Source of the DNA: Paulownia fortunei
Lineage: Eukaryota; Streptophyta; Magnoliopsida; Lamiales; Paulowniaceae
Assembly (NCBI GenBank): GCA_019321725.1
Contig: CM033108.1
Coordinates: 14,960,060 to 15,024,059, forward strand
Direction: 5' to 3'
DNA: 64,000 bases
Positions 1 to 10,872 of this stretch are shown one piece after another (position 1 is the first letter of the stretch; every line of letters begins with the position of its first letter). Both the position numbers and the translations under genes were made by a program. The notes beneath the pieces are model-generated. The model was not told the origin of the DNA, searched no databases, and was given only the letters and a program-made list of their open reading frames with translations.

Positions 1-119
1 ACCTAAACTCGAGATCGGTCGGGTCAGGTCGAGGTAAAAAATACTTGAATCTTTGGGTATTTTTAGTATTTTAATGATATTTCAAGGGCACTAATATAAT
101 TTTAGTACTTGGTACATCA
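1..119 (-). repeat. Partial 3' LTR of Gypsy element 1
   Basis: The last 119 bases match the ends of the LTRs at 9748-10205 and 56207-56665, including the stretch ending in ggtacatca. The rest of the LTR lies left of the window. Bases 120-137 just inside read, on the minus strand, as a purine-rich tract (gctaggagga type), a plausible PPT. Confidence 0.8.
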
Positions 120-220
120 TTACTCCTCTAGCTTTTTGTGCATTCAATGCAGGAAAAGTTAATTCACACTGTTCATTTCGAATCGGTGTTTCATCCTAGC
201 AATCCGTTCGAGTTACCTTC

Positions 221-240
221 CCTATATATATATATATAAG
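221..240 (+). promoter_or_regulatory. TATA box of the antisense ORF, element 1
   Basis: A run of alternating TA ends in tataag and is followed by a pyrimidine-rich stretch and a ~200-bp leader before the first ATG of the plus-strand ORF. Element 2 has a shorter version at the same place (56768-56780). The position fits a promoter driving the extra ORF against the direction of the retrotransposon. Transcription itself is inferred. Confidence 0.45.
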
Positions 241-437
241 TCCCCTCTTTCTTACCGTTCACTTTCACCATCTCTCACAGGGTAAAGCGAACTTGCGAGC
301 TCAAGGCGACCTCAGAACGCAGAGATTTTTCAACTTGTCAGAAATTAAATCTTCGATGTAGCATCATTAGTTTTGAGTTCTTTCTGTTTTCCTTTCTTTC
401 GTTTTTCATTCAATCATTCCCTTTCTTCATTGTAATA

Positions 438-1214
438 ATGTCAAACTTTGTTCTTTTGAGCGAACTCTAAGTGAGTCTAATTCGAGCTCTAACGAGTCAA
501 GCTTAAACTCAAGTTCAAGTTCTGGGGACGTTACTGGTCCTCAAGAGGTCCAAGTTGACCCTCTTCATGGAGAGGCGACCTCTAGACCTTCGTACCAAAA
601 CTCTGAAGTTATTTTCAAAGGAACACAACTGACGAGGAATTGGACCACATGAATACCAGGAGGACCCAGACTTAGAATCTACTACTTCTTGGGCTTTGAT
701 TAGGTCCACAATTCAGGAAACAAAAGTTGCAAACTTTATACATAAGGACTGTAGAATAATAATCCCTGGGAATAGAGATAGGATCGACAAGCCACCTCCT
801 AGGTGCTTAGCTTTTCACATTGTCAGCTTAGAGGCTAGTCTTAGGTTCCCTTTATCCCATTTGATAGAGGATATTCTTACAAGTTTAGATGTATGCCCAG
901 CTCAGCTCCTTCCGAACTCTTGTCGTCACATAATAGGCTTTATTATTTTAATGCCTTATTTCCACCGTGAGCCCTCATTTACACGTTTCTAGCATTTGAA
1001 TTCCATCAATTCTTCTCCTAAAACTAGAGAGAAAGGATTTTTTTACCTGACTCCAAAGCCCAATCGCAAAATATTGCACCACTTACCTTCTTCCTTGGGT
1101 CCCTGGAAGGATAAATTTATTTATCTGAAATCCCCTAGGAATAGGTCATGGAGAGTTCCTCATCAATGGAGAGTTTCTCAACCTCAACCTCAAAATTTAG
1201 GTCCCGTCTCCTAA
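438..1214 (+). pseudogene. Antisense extra ORF, N-terminal part (Transposase_28-like), broken
   Basis: This ORF runs opposite to gag-pol, between the 3' LTR and pol. The segment containing CLAFHIVSLEASLRFPLSHL, followed by a DVCPAQLLPNS..HIIGFIIL block, resembles the plant family annotated as Transposase_28 / putative gypsy-type transposon protein; a later LLHHLPSSLGPWKDKF-type block (here ILHHLPSSLGPWKDKF) is also typical. Function in the family is unknown. Compared with element 2 this copy has a one-base loss near the start giving an early stop, further indels near 620-650 and a ~15-bp deletion near 735. A stop codon at 990-992 is shared with element 2, so it predates their split. Confidence 0.7.
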
Positions 1215-1423
1215 GATGATGACTTCATACCTAATCAACTTATTAGAACTTGGTATGAAGCTCATGATCTTCTTATTGAAGAGGTCCATGCTTTAGCTGA
1301 CCTTAGCCCTACTCCTATCCAAGCAACTCGAACCTTCAGTAATTCTCTTCTCACTTCTCCTCTTCCCGAAGTCGAACTGAATGAGGTATTAACCTGTTTT
1401 TATTTACACTAATTTAGAAATGG

Positions 1424-2845
1424 CGATTCGTGCATCTATCATTGCAAAGGTCATAAGGGAACAAAAGGATGCTTTATTGACTAGAGCTCATCCTACTATC
1501 ACTCATTCACCAGCATCAACTCTTGGAGGATTTCTACAAGTCAAGTCGATCCGAGCTCCCTTGGCGCTACACTTCCTTTAGTTCCTCTGATCCAAGTGCC
1601 TGCCATAGAAATAGCGACTATAAAGCCTTCCGACATTGTTCTTGATTTTTCTAAGCACTCAAAGGATAAGAAGAATGATTACTCTACCAAATATAAGGGG
1701 TCGGGAAGTAGTGCTCAAAATAAGGACAAAGATAAAGAGCCCATGGACTAGGGCAGAGGCTATAAGCACTCCAAGAAGAGCAAGAGCTCGAGAGATTGAG
1801 ACTCCCACAGCAGTCGATCCAGCAAGCGAGCTTGTAATGAAAAAGACTAAGTTTGCCTAAGGTAAACTAAATGTTGTTATGGCTGGACAAGGGTAAGGAA
1901 CTACTTGCAAAGATACGCGAGGATGCACAGCCTTCGTCCCTGACACGACCTTGTGATCTTAGTGCACCTCAAGTCGTGCCGCCCTAGGACATCACTGTTG
2001 ACAGCTCTGTTTTCAAATCAAGTGCTGGGAAGGATTCTTTCAAGCTCTACAAGCATACTCTTCTCCCTATTGATCAATTTAGGCTTGTCAATCTGCCCTT
2101 GACTTAGCTAGAAGCAGCAGCTGCTCACCACTCTATGGTGGTACTAAAATTTTTTCTTTATTTATCATAAGGGCATTAGGTTTAACTTCTCCTCCTCTTT
2201 TTCTTTCTTATCTCTAACTTTTGTTGCCCCCCTCCCCTTTCTTTTTTTAAATAGAATAATGCCATCATCCATCAATTGACCTTATAAGCAGCTCACTAAA
2301 GGTATGAGTGGCTCTCATGAGATGATGAGATCAAAGAGGCCTTGGGGAAGCTTAATACTATTGAAAAGAAAAAACTCAAATCCGAAGATAGAGTTTGCTC
2401 CGAACTATGTGGGTAGATTTCTGAGTTGAAGTGTGCTTAGATAATGCTCAGCTAAAAAATGAAGAGTTGCATAAGATTATTGACGAAACTAATTCTCGAG
2501 CTAAAGATGTGGAATCAAATCTTCTTCGTAAGTGTCAAGATTCTTTTGATTATGGGTCATATGGCAAGTCATCAAGAATGCATAGTCTTTGATGAATATC
2601 AATTGACAATGCAAAAAACACGAATGGATAGTGTTCAAGCTTTCATGAATTTGGACTCATTTACCATTGCAGTAGCTCAAAAGGCTGTTGTCTATGAGTT
2701 TGTAGGGTTTATGAAGTGCCAAGCCCAAGCTCCCAAGTTAGAGGCCTTTGTTGAAGGATTTAACCCAGCTCGCCTTGACCCCTTCAAGAATGAGAACCTT
2801 GAAGAGCCTGTATTTGAGAATGAAGAAGAAGATGAAGTTGATTAG
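1424..2845 (+). pseudogene. Antisense extra ORF, middle and C-terminal parts, element 1
   Basis: The sequence continues with a MAIRASIIAK-type start at 1420-1424, a proline/serine-rich stretch, a Lys/Ser/Arg-rich low-complexity stretch near 1650-1830 and an acidic C-terminal region (2459-2845) with AFMNLDSFTIAVAQKAVVYE and a final Glu/Asp run ending ENEEEDEVD. That order (globular N-terminus, charged middle, acidic tail) fits the same family. A GT...AG stretch at about 2134-2254, pyrimidine-rich before the AG, could be an intron; this is weak. Frame changes and stops break the reading. The C-terminal 128 codons are identical to 59020-59406. Confidence 0.55.
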
Positions 2846-3554
2846 TTTGCCTATCTTATTAGTGTACCCAGATGTACTAGCGAGGTAGGAGGAACTTCAG
2901 GTCAAGGCGAGGACACTGCCATAAAGTTCAATTCTAATAATAATGGGAATGCTGCAGTTGCTGGGGCAAGCTAGGATAGGAGCTTATGAACTCTATTTTT
3001 TAGTTTTTGACATCAAGATTTATGTTAGATAGGGCATTCTTTTTGTACATTACCTTGTATATGTTGGGACTTAGAACACTTGTTGTGTAGATTTGAGTGC
3101 TTAATGCCTTTAAAGGAGTGCACTTTTATACATCTTTTGTAAGTCACTAAACGACTGTTTTTAGATGATAATGATTCATCTTTCTCTCATTTTTGAAGAC
3201 TAGGACTTGCAGTATTTTTTGCTTTTAAACTAAATAGGAATTGTTTTGGTTTCGTGAAAAACTTTTGCTCTTATTGATCTCAAAGTTGCATATATTTGGT
3301 AATATATAGCGTTTTTTCAATCTCAAGCCACTCAACTGATAATAATAATGGTGAACCTCGAACTTAAATAATTCATAAAGCAAATCAACTAACCTCAAAT
3401 AGTTTTTTATCAAATTATTATGATCTCATTGAGATTGTTTATGTGCACTATTGATCTCTCCAAATTAGTTTTCTGGGAATTCTCAGATCTGACTCCAGTT
3501 CGTTTTGAACGTGATTATCTTCCTCAGGTCGTTCTGAGCTTAGTGATCCTTCAC
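2846..3554. other. Spacer between antisense ORF and 69-bp repeat, element 1
   Basis: AT-rich sequence after the ORF stop, probably its 3' UTR. I see no domain or repeat here; the minus-strand reading frame at 3225-3413 is judged accidental. The stretch is identical by eye to 59407-60115. Confidence 0.6.
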
Positions 3555-4255
3555 ATACTACTTCCAGTTCTTTTACCATGATCTCTTTTAGACCATTTTG
3601 GTCTCTTCACTTACAATCTTTATGAGATTGTATTTTTTTCATGGCTACAATTTTTTTAGGTCCTTTTCGGCCTCCTCGCTTACAATCTTTATGAGATCGT
3701 ATTTTTTTCATGGCTACAATTTTTTCAGGTCCTTTTCGGCCTCCTCGCTTACAATCTTTATGAGATCATATTATGTTCCTGGCTATAATTTTTTTCTGAT
3801 CATTTTAGCTTCCTTGATTACAATCTTCGTGAGATCGTATTATCTTCCTAGCCATGATCTTTTTTAAATCATTTTAGCCTCCTCTCTTACAATTTTATGA
3901 GATTATATTATCTTTCTAGCCATGATCTCTTTCAGATCGTTTTGGCTTCCTCGCTTATAATCTTTGTGAGATCATATTATCTTCCTGGCCATGATCTTTT
4001 TTAGATCATTTTAGCCTCATCGCTTATAATCTTCGTAGATCGTATTATCTTCCTACCTACATTCTTTTTCAGATTATTTTGGCCTCCTCGCTTATAAGCT
4101 TCATGAGATCATATTATCTTTATGGCCATGATATTTTTCAGATCGTTTTGGTCTTCTTGCTTATAATTTTTGTAAAATCGTATTGTTTTCATGGCCATGA
4201 TCCTTTTCAGATCGTTTTGGCCTTCTTGCTCACAATCTTTATGAGATCGTATTGA
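3555..4255. repeat. 69-bp tandem repeat, ~10 units, element 1
   Basis: The motif around tgagatcgtatt recurs at 3623, 3692, 3761, 3830, 3898, 3967, ~4035, 4104, ~4173 and 4242, a period of 68-69 bp. Each unit has a catggc...aatttttt part and a ggcctcctcgcttacaatct part. Because 69 is 23 codons, one frame stays open for 89 codons at 3598-3867; I regard that as a by-product. Arrays between integrase and LTR are known in Tat/Retand elements. The same array is at 60116-60816. Confidence 0.9.
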
Positions 4256-4439
4256 ACTAAAGGATTTTTCAGGCTATCTTACCTCTTCATAATATTACTC
4301 ACATCATTTACATGGTCATGTGGACTAAGACAAGAGTAACTAGAACTAGACAGTTCTTTCATTCAATATAGGATCAGTATGTACACAAAATATGATCAAT
4401 ATGAAAGAGAACCACGTATAACATTATCACGCTTATGCA

Positions 4440-5480
4440 TAAAACTTCCTTAGGTTATGAATATTCCAAGGTCGTGGGAGCTCCTTGCCTTACATTTCCT
4501 GCAGCTTATAAGTTCCTCGCTTCAAGATTTGTATCACTTTGAAGGAACCTTTCCAATTCAGGTCCAACTTCCCTACATGCTTCGAAACTTCTACTTTTTT
4601 CAGTACCAGGTCATTGAGTTAGAAATGTCTATTATGCACTTTCTTATTATATGCATTCTACATCCAGCTTTTAGCTGCTTGGATCTGAATAAAAGCTCGA
4701 TCTCTCTTGTCATCTATAAGCTCTAAATCAAGTCCATATACCATGCAATTTACTTTGGGATCATACTGCAAAATTCTATGTGAGGCCTTCCCGATCTCCA
4801 CTGGGATCACTACTTCTGAGCTGCACACTAAATCGAAAAGGGTTTATCCTGTTTCAGTTCTTGGGGTCATGCGATATGCCCACAAGATGCTTGACAATTC
4901 TTCTACCCAATAAGACTACCCCTTCTAGGCGCGTTTTTAGATATTATAGTATAATCCTATTCATGACCTCTGTCTGTCCATTTGCTTGCAGTTCCCCACG
5001 ACAGTGAAGTTCTATTGAATTTTCATTTCTATTAAACTGGTATACAATTTTTTCCATAAAAAGCTCATGACCTCATTTTCGGTTATTTTAGCTACTGTCT
5101 CAGCCTCTATCCACTTTGAGAAATATTCCACTAAGCATGATGATGAATTTTTTCTAAGTTCTAGCTGGAGGGAAAGGCCCTAGAATATCCATCCCCATTG
5201 GTTAAAAGACCATGAGATCGATTGGGGTTACAGGTTGGTGAGTTAAGTTTGCATGGAATTGACACTTCTCATACCTCTTAGCAAACTTTAGAGCATCCTT
5301 AGCTAGAGTTAGCCAAAAATAACCTTGGCGTAAATTTTTTTGGGCCAATAATCAACCTTCTGAGTGATTTCCATAGCTCTCTTCATAGATTTCTCTCATC
5401 ACATAGAGTGCTCGAAGTGGTCCTCCAAAATGATCTCTTATATACTTTGTCATCTATCATTTGGACCAAGATGCCCTTAC
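4440..5480 (-). pseudogene. Gypsy integrase, element 1, broken
   Basis: On the minus strand the C-terminal part shows an LWAYRMTPRTETGKTLFDLV block followed by VIPVEIGKASH and an LPRPWNIHNLRKFYA-type end, as in Tat-lineage integrases. The core retains an EYFSKWIEAE-like motif and a QANGQTEVMNR-like motif, but they lie too close together: the part that carries the second catalytic Asp is missing, so a core deletion is likely. The N-terminal zinc finger is not clearly readable. Many stops are present. A one-base difference near 5048 separates this frame from the copy at 61505-61693. Confidence 0.75.
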
Positions 5481-5496
5481 CAACATACGTTTAGCT

Positions 5497-6100
5497 TTAA
5501 TAGGATTCGTTGGTAGATCTCCCGACCTCAAGTACTCTTTCAATCCATCCATCCTCTTTGCTGGAGTAGTTATTTGAAGTATTAGGCCCTCCTTGAGATA
5601 TAGTTCTACTAGACCCTTTTAAGCTCCGATCCCAGATTGCTTGGCCACTAAAATGATCACTTTTTCTTGAATTAATGCCTAATATTGTGCTTGTAAGCCT
5701 TGCCAGAGCATTTGCTTTCTCATTCTTTGTGCATGGGATTTGTTGCAGTTGTAAATATTTGAAGTACCGCATTAAATGTTTTACCTTTCCCAAGTACTCC
5801 ATCATAGATTTAGAATCAGTGTAAGTAATAAGATATCTCACAATACATTTCTATGCCATTTTCAGTCCTGCAATTAGGGCTTCATTTTTTGCCTTATTGT
5901 TGGTGATATCAAACTCGAACTTCAAAGTGACTTCGACCTCGAAGGAGTCAGGGCCTTGCAACAAAATTCCTACACCACCTTCTTTCGAGGTGGCTGACCC
6001 ATCTACATGAAGTAACCACGTCTTCTTTTCTTGAAGAGCTAGTTCTATCACTATGACCTCACTGTAGTTCTGCTCTAATATTTGATGTCAAACTCCCCAA
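5497..6100 (-). pseudogene. Gypsy RNase H, element 1
   Basis: The frame at 5851-6051 begins the domain with WLLHVDGSATSKEGGVGILL and continues to KNEALIAGL; the frame at 5497-5841 continues with TDSKSMMEYLGK. These give the Asp, Glu and Asp of the RNase H site in order. A stop between the two frames (near 5848) interrupts an otherwise readable domain. It degrades the RNA strand during reverse transcription in live elements. Identical frames recur at 62060-62614. Confidence 0.85.
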
Positions 6101-6439
6101 GCTCAACTGACCATTTCATTAATCTACCTGAGACCTCTGGTCATCCTAAAATCTATTTCAAAGGCTGATTGTTCAATACTATGATCTCATATGACTAAAA
6201 GTACAGCCTCAATTTTCTTATTGTAACTACCAAAGCCAAAGCTAGCTTCTCTACCTCTAGATACATTTCCTTAGCTCCTTGTAATAGTTTGATAACATAA
6301 TAAACCGATCTATGAACTCCCTTATCCTTTCTTACTAGTACCGAACTGATAGCATGAACCGATACTGCTAAATATAATAAAAGAGGTTCTTATTTTTTAG
6401 TTTTAATAACAAAGGCAGAGACAACAAATATTATTTATG

Positions 6440-7260
6440 GTCTTGGAAAGCTTGCTCACATTCATCTATCCATTAGAAGTTTGTAATATTTCTCAAGATT
6501 GCGAAAAATGAAAGGTTCCTATCTGCTAATCTGGATATGAATATGTTCAAAGATGTTACCTTCCCCATGAGCTGTTGGACCTCTTTTACCGACCTGGGGG
6601 AGTTTATTTTTAGGATAGCCCTGATCTTTTCTAGATTCGCCTCAATACCTCTTTCTTTGACCATGAACCCTAAGAACTAGACCCCTCAAACTCCGAACAT
6701 GCACTTGGTTGGGTTTAACTTCATGCCATAAGCTCTCATAATTGAAAAAGCTTGTTCAAGATGTTCAAAATGATCTTTCTCCCTTGTACTTTTAACTAAA
6801 ATATCGTGAACATACACTTCCATTGTCTTACCAATCTGATCCTTGAACATGAGGTTCACCAACCTTTAGTAAGTTGCACCAGCATTCTTTAACCCAAATA
6901 GCATCACCCTCTTTTCAGTTATAATAGCTATTTTAGCTCGATCCTCTTATGCCATGAAAATTTGGTAATAGCCTTGATAGACATCTATCATGCTTAGCAA
7001 TGCACATCCTGCTATAGAGTCCACTAAGAGGTCGATTCGAGATAGTGGATAGGGATCTTTGGGACATGATTTATTCAGATCGATGAAATCATTACACATT
7101 CTCCACTTCCTAGCTGTCTTCCGCACAACCACCACATTTGAGAGCCAATCTGTGAACTAGATCTCCATTACATATCCCGTATCTAAGAGCTTATTTACTT
7201 CTTCCTCAACGATCTAATTCCTTTTCGTTCCAAAGCTTCACTTATTTTGTTTTATTGGCT
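6440..7260 (-). pseudogene. Gypsy reverse transcriptase, element 1, catalytic motif altered
   Basis: Minus-strand frames at 6947-7135 and 6473-6664 carry the RT fingers/palm (WRMCNDFIDLNKSCPKDPYP, then SMIDVYQGYYQI) and the connection region (IKINSPRSVKEVQQLMGKV type). The catalytic box near 6812 reads YVHDIL where YVDDIL or similar is expected, so one metal-binding Asp is replaced by His. In-frame stops interrupt the domain near 6944, 6870 and 6690. Element 2 carries the same change. Confidence 0.85.
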
Positions 7261-7699
7261 TGATGGAGAGATTTATATTCAATCGGTGTACTATGACTTT
7301 TGGGTTTATCCCTTAGAAATCTAAAGGTTCCCAGGCAAATATGTCCACATTCTCCCTCAAGAATTGAATAAGCATGAGCTCGAGCCTCAGGTTCATGTGG
7401 GACCCGATCCGTGTGAACTTATCTGGGTTATTTGGCTCTAATTACACCATTTTGTAATGCTCAGAAGGTTCAATTTTGAACTCCTCTGATCTTGCCTTCT
7501 TGTTCGATGCCTCTCTTGAGGTCATTCTGATCTTGGTCTGAATAGCTTGTTTTGTTGTTTGCTTCTCCACCACCTTATGTTCTCTCTTTTTCAAAGAGAG
7601 ATTATAGCACTCCGAAGTACTTTTCTGATCACACTTGACCTCGCCTACACCAGTTCTTGTTGGGAGCTTCAGCTTAAGGTGATAGGTCGACTCTATTGC

Positions 7700-8110
7700 T
7701 TGGAGTTAGTTCAGTCCTGGCCTTCCTAGGTTCACATCGTAAGCAAATGATGCATCGACCACCAAGTACTTTACCATAACTGTCTTTCTATAAGGCTCTT
7801 TCCCTAGTGAAGTTGGGAAGTCGACTGTGCCCAGTGGGATGACTTAACTTCCCCCAAAGCCTATAAGCAGAGTGTTAAAAGGGTAGATTGTTGTAACATC
7901 CAACTCTATTTTTCTCAATACATACAAAAATATTGCATATACTAAATTTCCATTATCAACTAGTACCTTTTACACCACAAAATTGGTGATGTCCATTATA
8001 ATCACCATGGGATCATTCTAACCTACTTCTATCCTCGCTAGGTCACGATCATGAAAAATAATGGAGATTGAACTTTGTATGTTCAGCACTTCATGACCTC
8101 TCATTTTCAT
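7700..8110 (-). pseudogene. Gypsy aspartic protease, element 1
   Basis: Minus-strand translation in one frame gives a KVLVDNGN motif (about 7955-7980), equivalent to the D-[ST]-G box of retropepsins in this lineage, where DNG is common, and later a VVDASFAYDVNLGRPGLN-like end comparable to the family's YNAILGRPxL. The domain is interrupted by at least two stops. It would process the polyprotein. Confidence 0.65.
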
Positions 8111-8299
8111 GCTAGTTCTTAAGGACCTGAAATGCTTTTTTCTAGCATTGTGAGAATCTTCTCCACTTGGGCTACCTACTATCATCTGGATGACCCCTCT
8201 CCTGGGTAAATTATCCCTAAGAAGGTCCTGTCTGGCATGGGAGCGCTCTCTGGGGCCACACTGTTCTCTTCGACCCCGCGACCTCTTAGCCTACTTCGG

Positions 8300-9240
8300 G
8301 ATCATCGAGTAGGAGGTGACCTACAAAGTTGGCCTTTTTCTTCTCTAAGTTATGATCCATCTCTCATAACAAAATTTTGCAAGTACCCTTGTTGAACGTC
8401 TTTTGATCTCATTATTTAGTTGAACACAATCCTCCGTATCATAACCATGGTCCTTGTGGAAGTGACAATATGTTCTAGTGTCCCTCATTCCTGAAGTTGT
8501 CTTCATCTTTTTTGGCTACTATAACATATTAGAGTTCTCTATCAACATCAATGTATGCACTATATGTGTGTTTATGAACTGTAGTGATTGTAACTTGCCA
8601 GTCGAGGATAATTCTAATCTCGACCTTGATCTTAATCTTTCTCAAATCTAAATCGAGGTCTCTTTTTAGGATCCTTTATCTTTTTTTCTCTTGGGTTTAT
8701 CTGAGTTGACTCTTGATCCTTTAGGGCATTAATCTCTTCTTCATGTATGTAACATTGGGTTATTTCCATCAAGTGTTCCTTATCAAGCGGTGGGTCTCAA
8801 GCTAGGGCCGAAGTGAGAGGTCCTTTCCTCAGCCCATGGATTAAGATATTGGTCATCATGTCAATCCTCATATCTTACACCTCCAAGGCCTCATTATTAA
8901 ATCTATTCATGAAGCCTTGAAGGGGCTCATCTTCTTTCTATCTGATGGTAAAAAAGTGTGTCGCAGACCTCCTAACTTGTTTTTGGCTTGTGAACTGATA
9001 TAGAAATTTTTATGTCAGTTGTTCATATGATACTACGGTCCCTATGGGTAGTCTCATGAACCATTCTTGATCTCATCCTGTCAAAGTAATGATAAAAATT
9101 CAAGCATTCATGGCCTCGATGGCCAAAGGCAGTTAACTGTTCCTATGGATCCCTATTTTCATCATATATGGGGAGATCTGGCAGCTTGAAATTAGGTGCG
9201 ACAACTTCTACTAAGATATCCAGGGAGAAAGGGGATCCTC
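8300..9240 (-). pseudogene. Gypsy gag with zinc knuckle, element 1
   Basis: Minus-strand translation shows a capsid-type block (FLYQFTSQKQVRRSATHFF, then GFMNRFNNEALEV) matching the Retrotrans_gag pattern, followed near 8395-8465 by CHFHKDHGYDTEDCVQL, the knuckle form seen in Tat-lineage elements. Several stops interrupt it. The knuckle's Cys and His residues are still visible. Confidence 0.7.
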
Positions 9241-9730
9241 TCTTTTGTAAAGCTGATGTTACTACCCCCTCATCTTCAGGTCCTCTAGTTTGCTTGTAGC
9301 TTGCTCAATTTATTCACTAAGCTCATTTATATCCATTCTTGATTGCATTTCTTCTCTGTATGCTCTGTTCTTTAGCTTCTCTGGAACTCTCGTATGAGGC
9401 CTCATTGCTTGGCTTGCTATATCCTCAGCCTCATCCATGTCCAGTCGGATCTTTCGAGCCTTTTTATCTAATGCTTTTTTTTCCTAGAGAGTTTCTTGGG
9501 AATGAGAAGTCATCGGGCGTTTACCTTTCCTCTTCCTCTCATCCCAGATTTGCCTACTGATGTCTGTTACTAATTTTTCAAAATCACTAGCTTTCATGTG
9601 GATCACAGGTTCTTCCTCTTCAGGTTGGTTGTCACGAAATTGAAGGGAATGAGAGGGTAATGGTGCATGTTATGGTGGCTCTATTATCTTCTTAAGTATC
9701 TCTGCTATACTTGGTTCTGCCTCAAGTTTC

Positions 9731-9747
9731 CCACAGATGGAGCTAAC
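9731..9747 (-). other. Primer binding site, element 1
   Basis: On the minus strand the LTR end is followed by ttagctccatctgtgggaa, close to the ttggcgccatctgtgggaa form found next to many plant Gypsy 5' LTRs. The same form is intact beside the element at 12356-17179. It fixes the 5' end of element 1 at the right-hand side. Confidence 0.65.
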
Positions 9748-10205
9748 TAACTTTGGGAGAAAAATCAGTGTACTTGAGTCGGGTCGAGGTGATCTAAGCT
9801 CGTGTACTTGAGTTTGGAATGACCTGAAAGGCTAACACACATTAGGCTCGCTCGCTGGGGTAGCCCCTAGTTAAAACCCTCTGATACTCAAGTTAGTTAG
9901 GTCTTGAGGTCAAAAGGAACTAGTAAACAAAGTGAGTAAATAATGTAAAAATTATCTTATGAGACCTGTGTACTAGGTATTTATACTAATTGATCCTCAT
10001 AGGCCATACAGGTTAGGGTCTAGATATTATGATTTGGTCGACTGACATGTCCCATCAGTCTACTTCATCAACGGTGGGGACCTCGGGTTGATCCAAACTT
10101 GAGATCGGGTCGAGTCGAGGTAAAAAATACACGTATCTTTAGATATTTTTGACATTTTAGTGATATCTCAAGGGCACTAATGTAATTTTAGTATTTGGTA
10201 CATCA
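9748..10205 (-). repeat. 5' LTR of Gypsy element 1
   Basis: 458 bp, against 459 bp for the LTR of element 2 at 56207-56665. It starts (plus strand) with a decayed taacttt where element 2 has tgattt, and ends in acatca. Divergence between the two is roughly 10-15 percent by eye, with many C/T and G/A changes as expected from decay of methylated DNA. Confidence 0.8.
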
Positions 10206-10210
10206 CTATG
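10206..10210. repeat. Candidate target site duplication half (ctatg), right of element 1
   Basis: The five bases after the LTR end acatca are ctatg. The same five bases lie directly left of the LTR of element 2 at 56202-56206. See findings for what this may mean. Confidence 0.5.
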
Positions 10211-10416
10211 CAAATTATAGTGTAATCTTTGGAGACTCACTAGTAAGATAAACACATCAATTGTTGTTGTCCAATAAAAATATGAATGGGATGAAAAATT
10301 ATGTTGGTTGATTGATGAAATTGTTTCTCTTACAGCTTGCCTTGCATGAGTTGATTAATTATACCTAATTCTAGTGCTCCATGCCTTCAAAAATAGATAC
10401 TTAGATTTGAGTTGGA

Positions 10417-10680
10417 TGTTATGACAATTGACATTGTGAAAGATATTAGCTTAGTTGTATAACTAACGTTTAGGCTTATGTTAAGATATTAGCTAAAGTT
10501 TAGGCTTAATTGTATAAGCACAATTTTAGGCCAATTATATAGGTTAACTTTGTACTTGATTTTATTTTCCTATTTTGTGTATCTCTTAGACTATAAATAT
10601 TAGGTTGTACAGATTCTAAAGGAATATACATACTCTCACAAATTCTCACTGTCGTATCTTTTTTTTAATCAAAGTTATCA
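10417..10680 (+). repeat. 5' LTR of a Copia element (element D)
   Basis: About 264 bp beginning tgttatgacaattg and ending before a PBS. A TATA-like ctataaatat lies at 10591-10600, about 90 bp before the end. The short LTR and the gag that follows fit a Tork/Retrofit-like Copia element. The 211 bp to its left show nothing I recognise. Confidence 0.65.
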
Positions 10681-10694
10681 TGGTATCAAATGCC
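10681..10694 (+). other. Primer binding site, Copia element D
   Basis: tggtatcaaatgcc, a decayed form of tggtatcagagc, the initiator-Met tRNA site usual in plant Copia elements. Confidence 0.7.
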
Positions 10695-10872
10695 ATAAAC
10701 AAATTATTATGCCCTTTTTTTTCCTTCTGATTCTTTATTTCTTGCACAACATACTTAAATGTTTTTTAGGTTGTCTCTATTCCAATTGTTTATCTTCACA
10801 CATCTCAAACTTGTCCCAAATTCATTTAATTTTATCTACTGTTCATCTTAATTCAAAAATACCTTCACAATA

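Larger units (their letters stand above)
1..10205 (-). mobile_element. Ty3/Gypsy LTR element 1, Tat-like lineage, left end outside window
   Basis: Read on the minus strand the order is 5' LTR (9748-10205), PBS, gag, protease, RT, RNase H, integrase, 69-bp tandem repeat, an ORF on the opposite strand, PPT, and the last 119 bp of the 3' LTR. Lineage is inferred from the RT block resembling WRMCNDFIDLNKSCPKDPYP, the gag knuckle of the CxFHxxxGxxTxxC type and the antisense ORF, all known from Tat/Retand-type plant elements. Coding parts hold many stops and frameshifts and the RT catalytic motif is changed, so the copy is dead. The bases just right of the 5' LTR are ctatg, a candidate half of the target site duplication. 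Confidence 0.85.

Noticed and set aside
1383..1420. A short GT...AG stretch as an intron of the antisense ORF
   Set aside because: At under 40 bases it is too short for a plant intron.
3598..3867. 89-codon open frame on the plus strand (and 60159-60428), with repeated TIFMRSYFFHGYNFF
   Set aside because: It is the translation of the 69-bp tandem repeat; the period is a multiple of three, so a frame stays open without selection.
3555..4255. Regular repeats that could suggest a CRISPR array (also 31700-32075)
   Set aside because: Units are head-to-tail with no unique spacers, in a plant retroelement; these are minisatellites.
4457..5007. Plus-strand frames at 4457-4726, 4707-4913 and 4780-5007 (and their copies at 61018-61568)
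   Set aside because: They are shadows of the minus-strand integrase.
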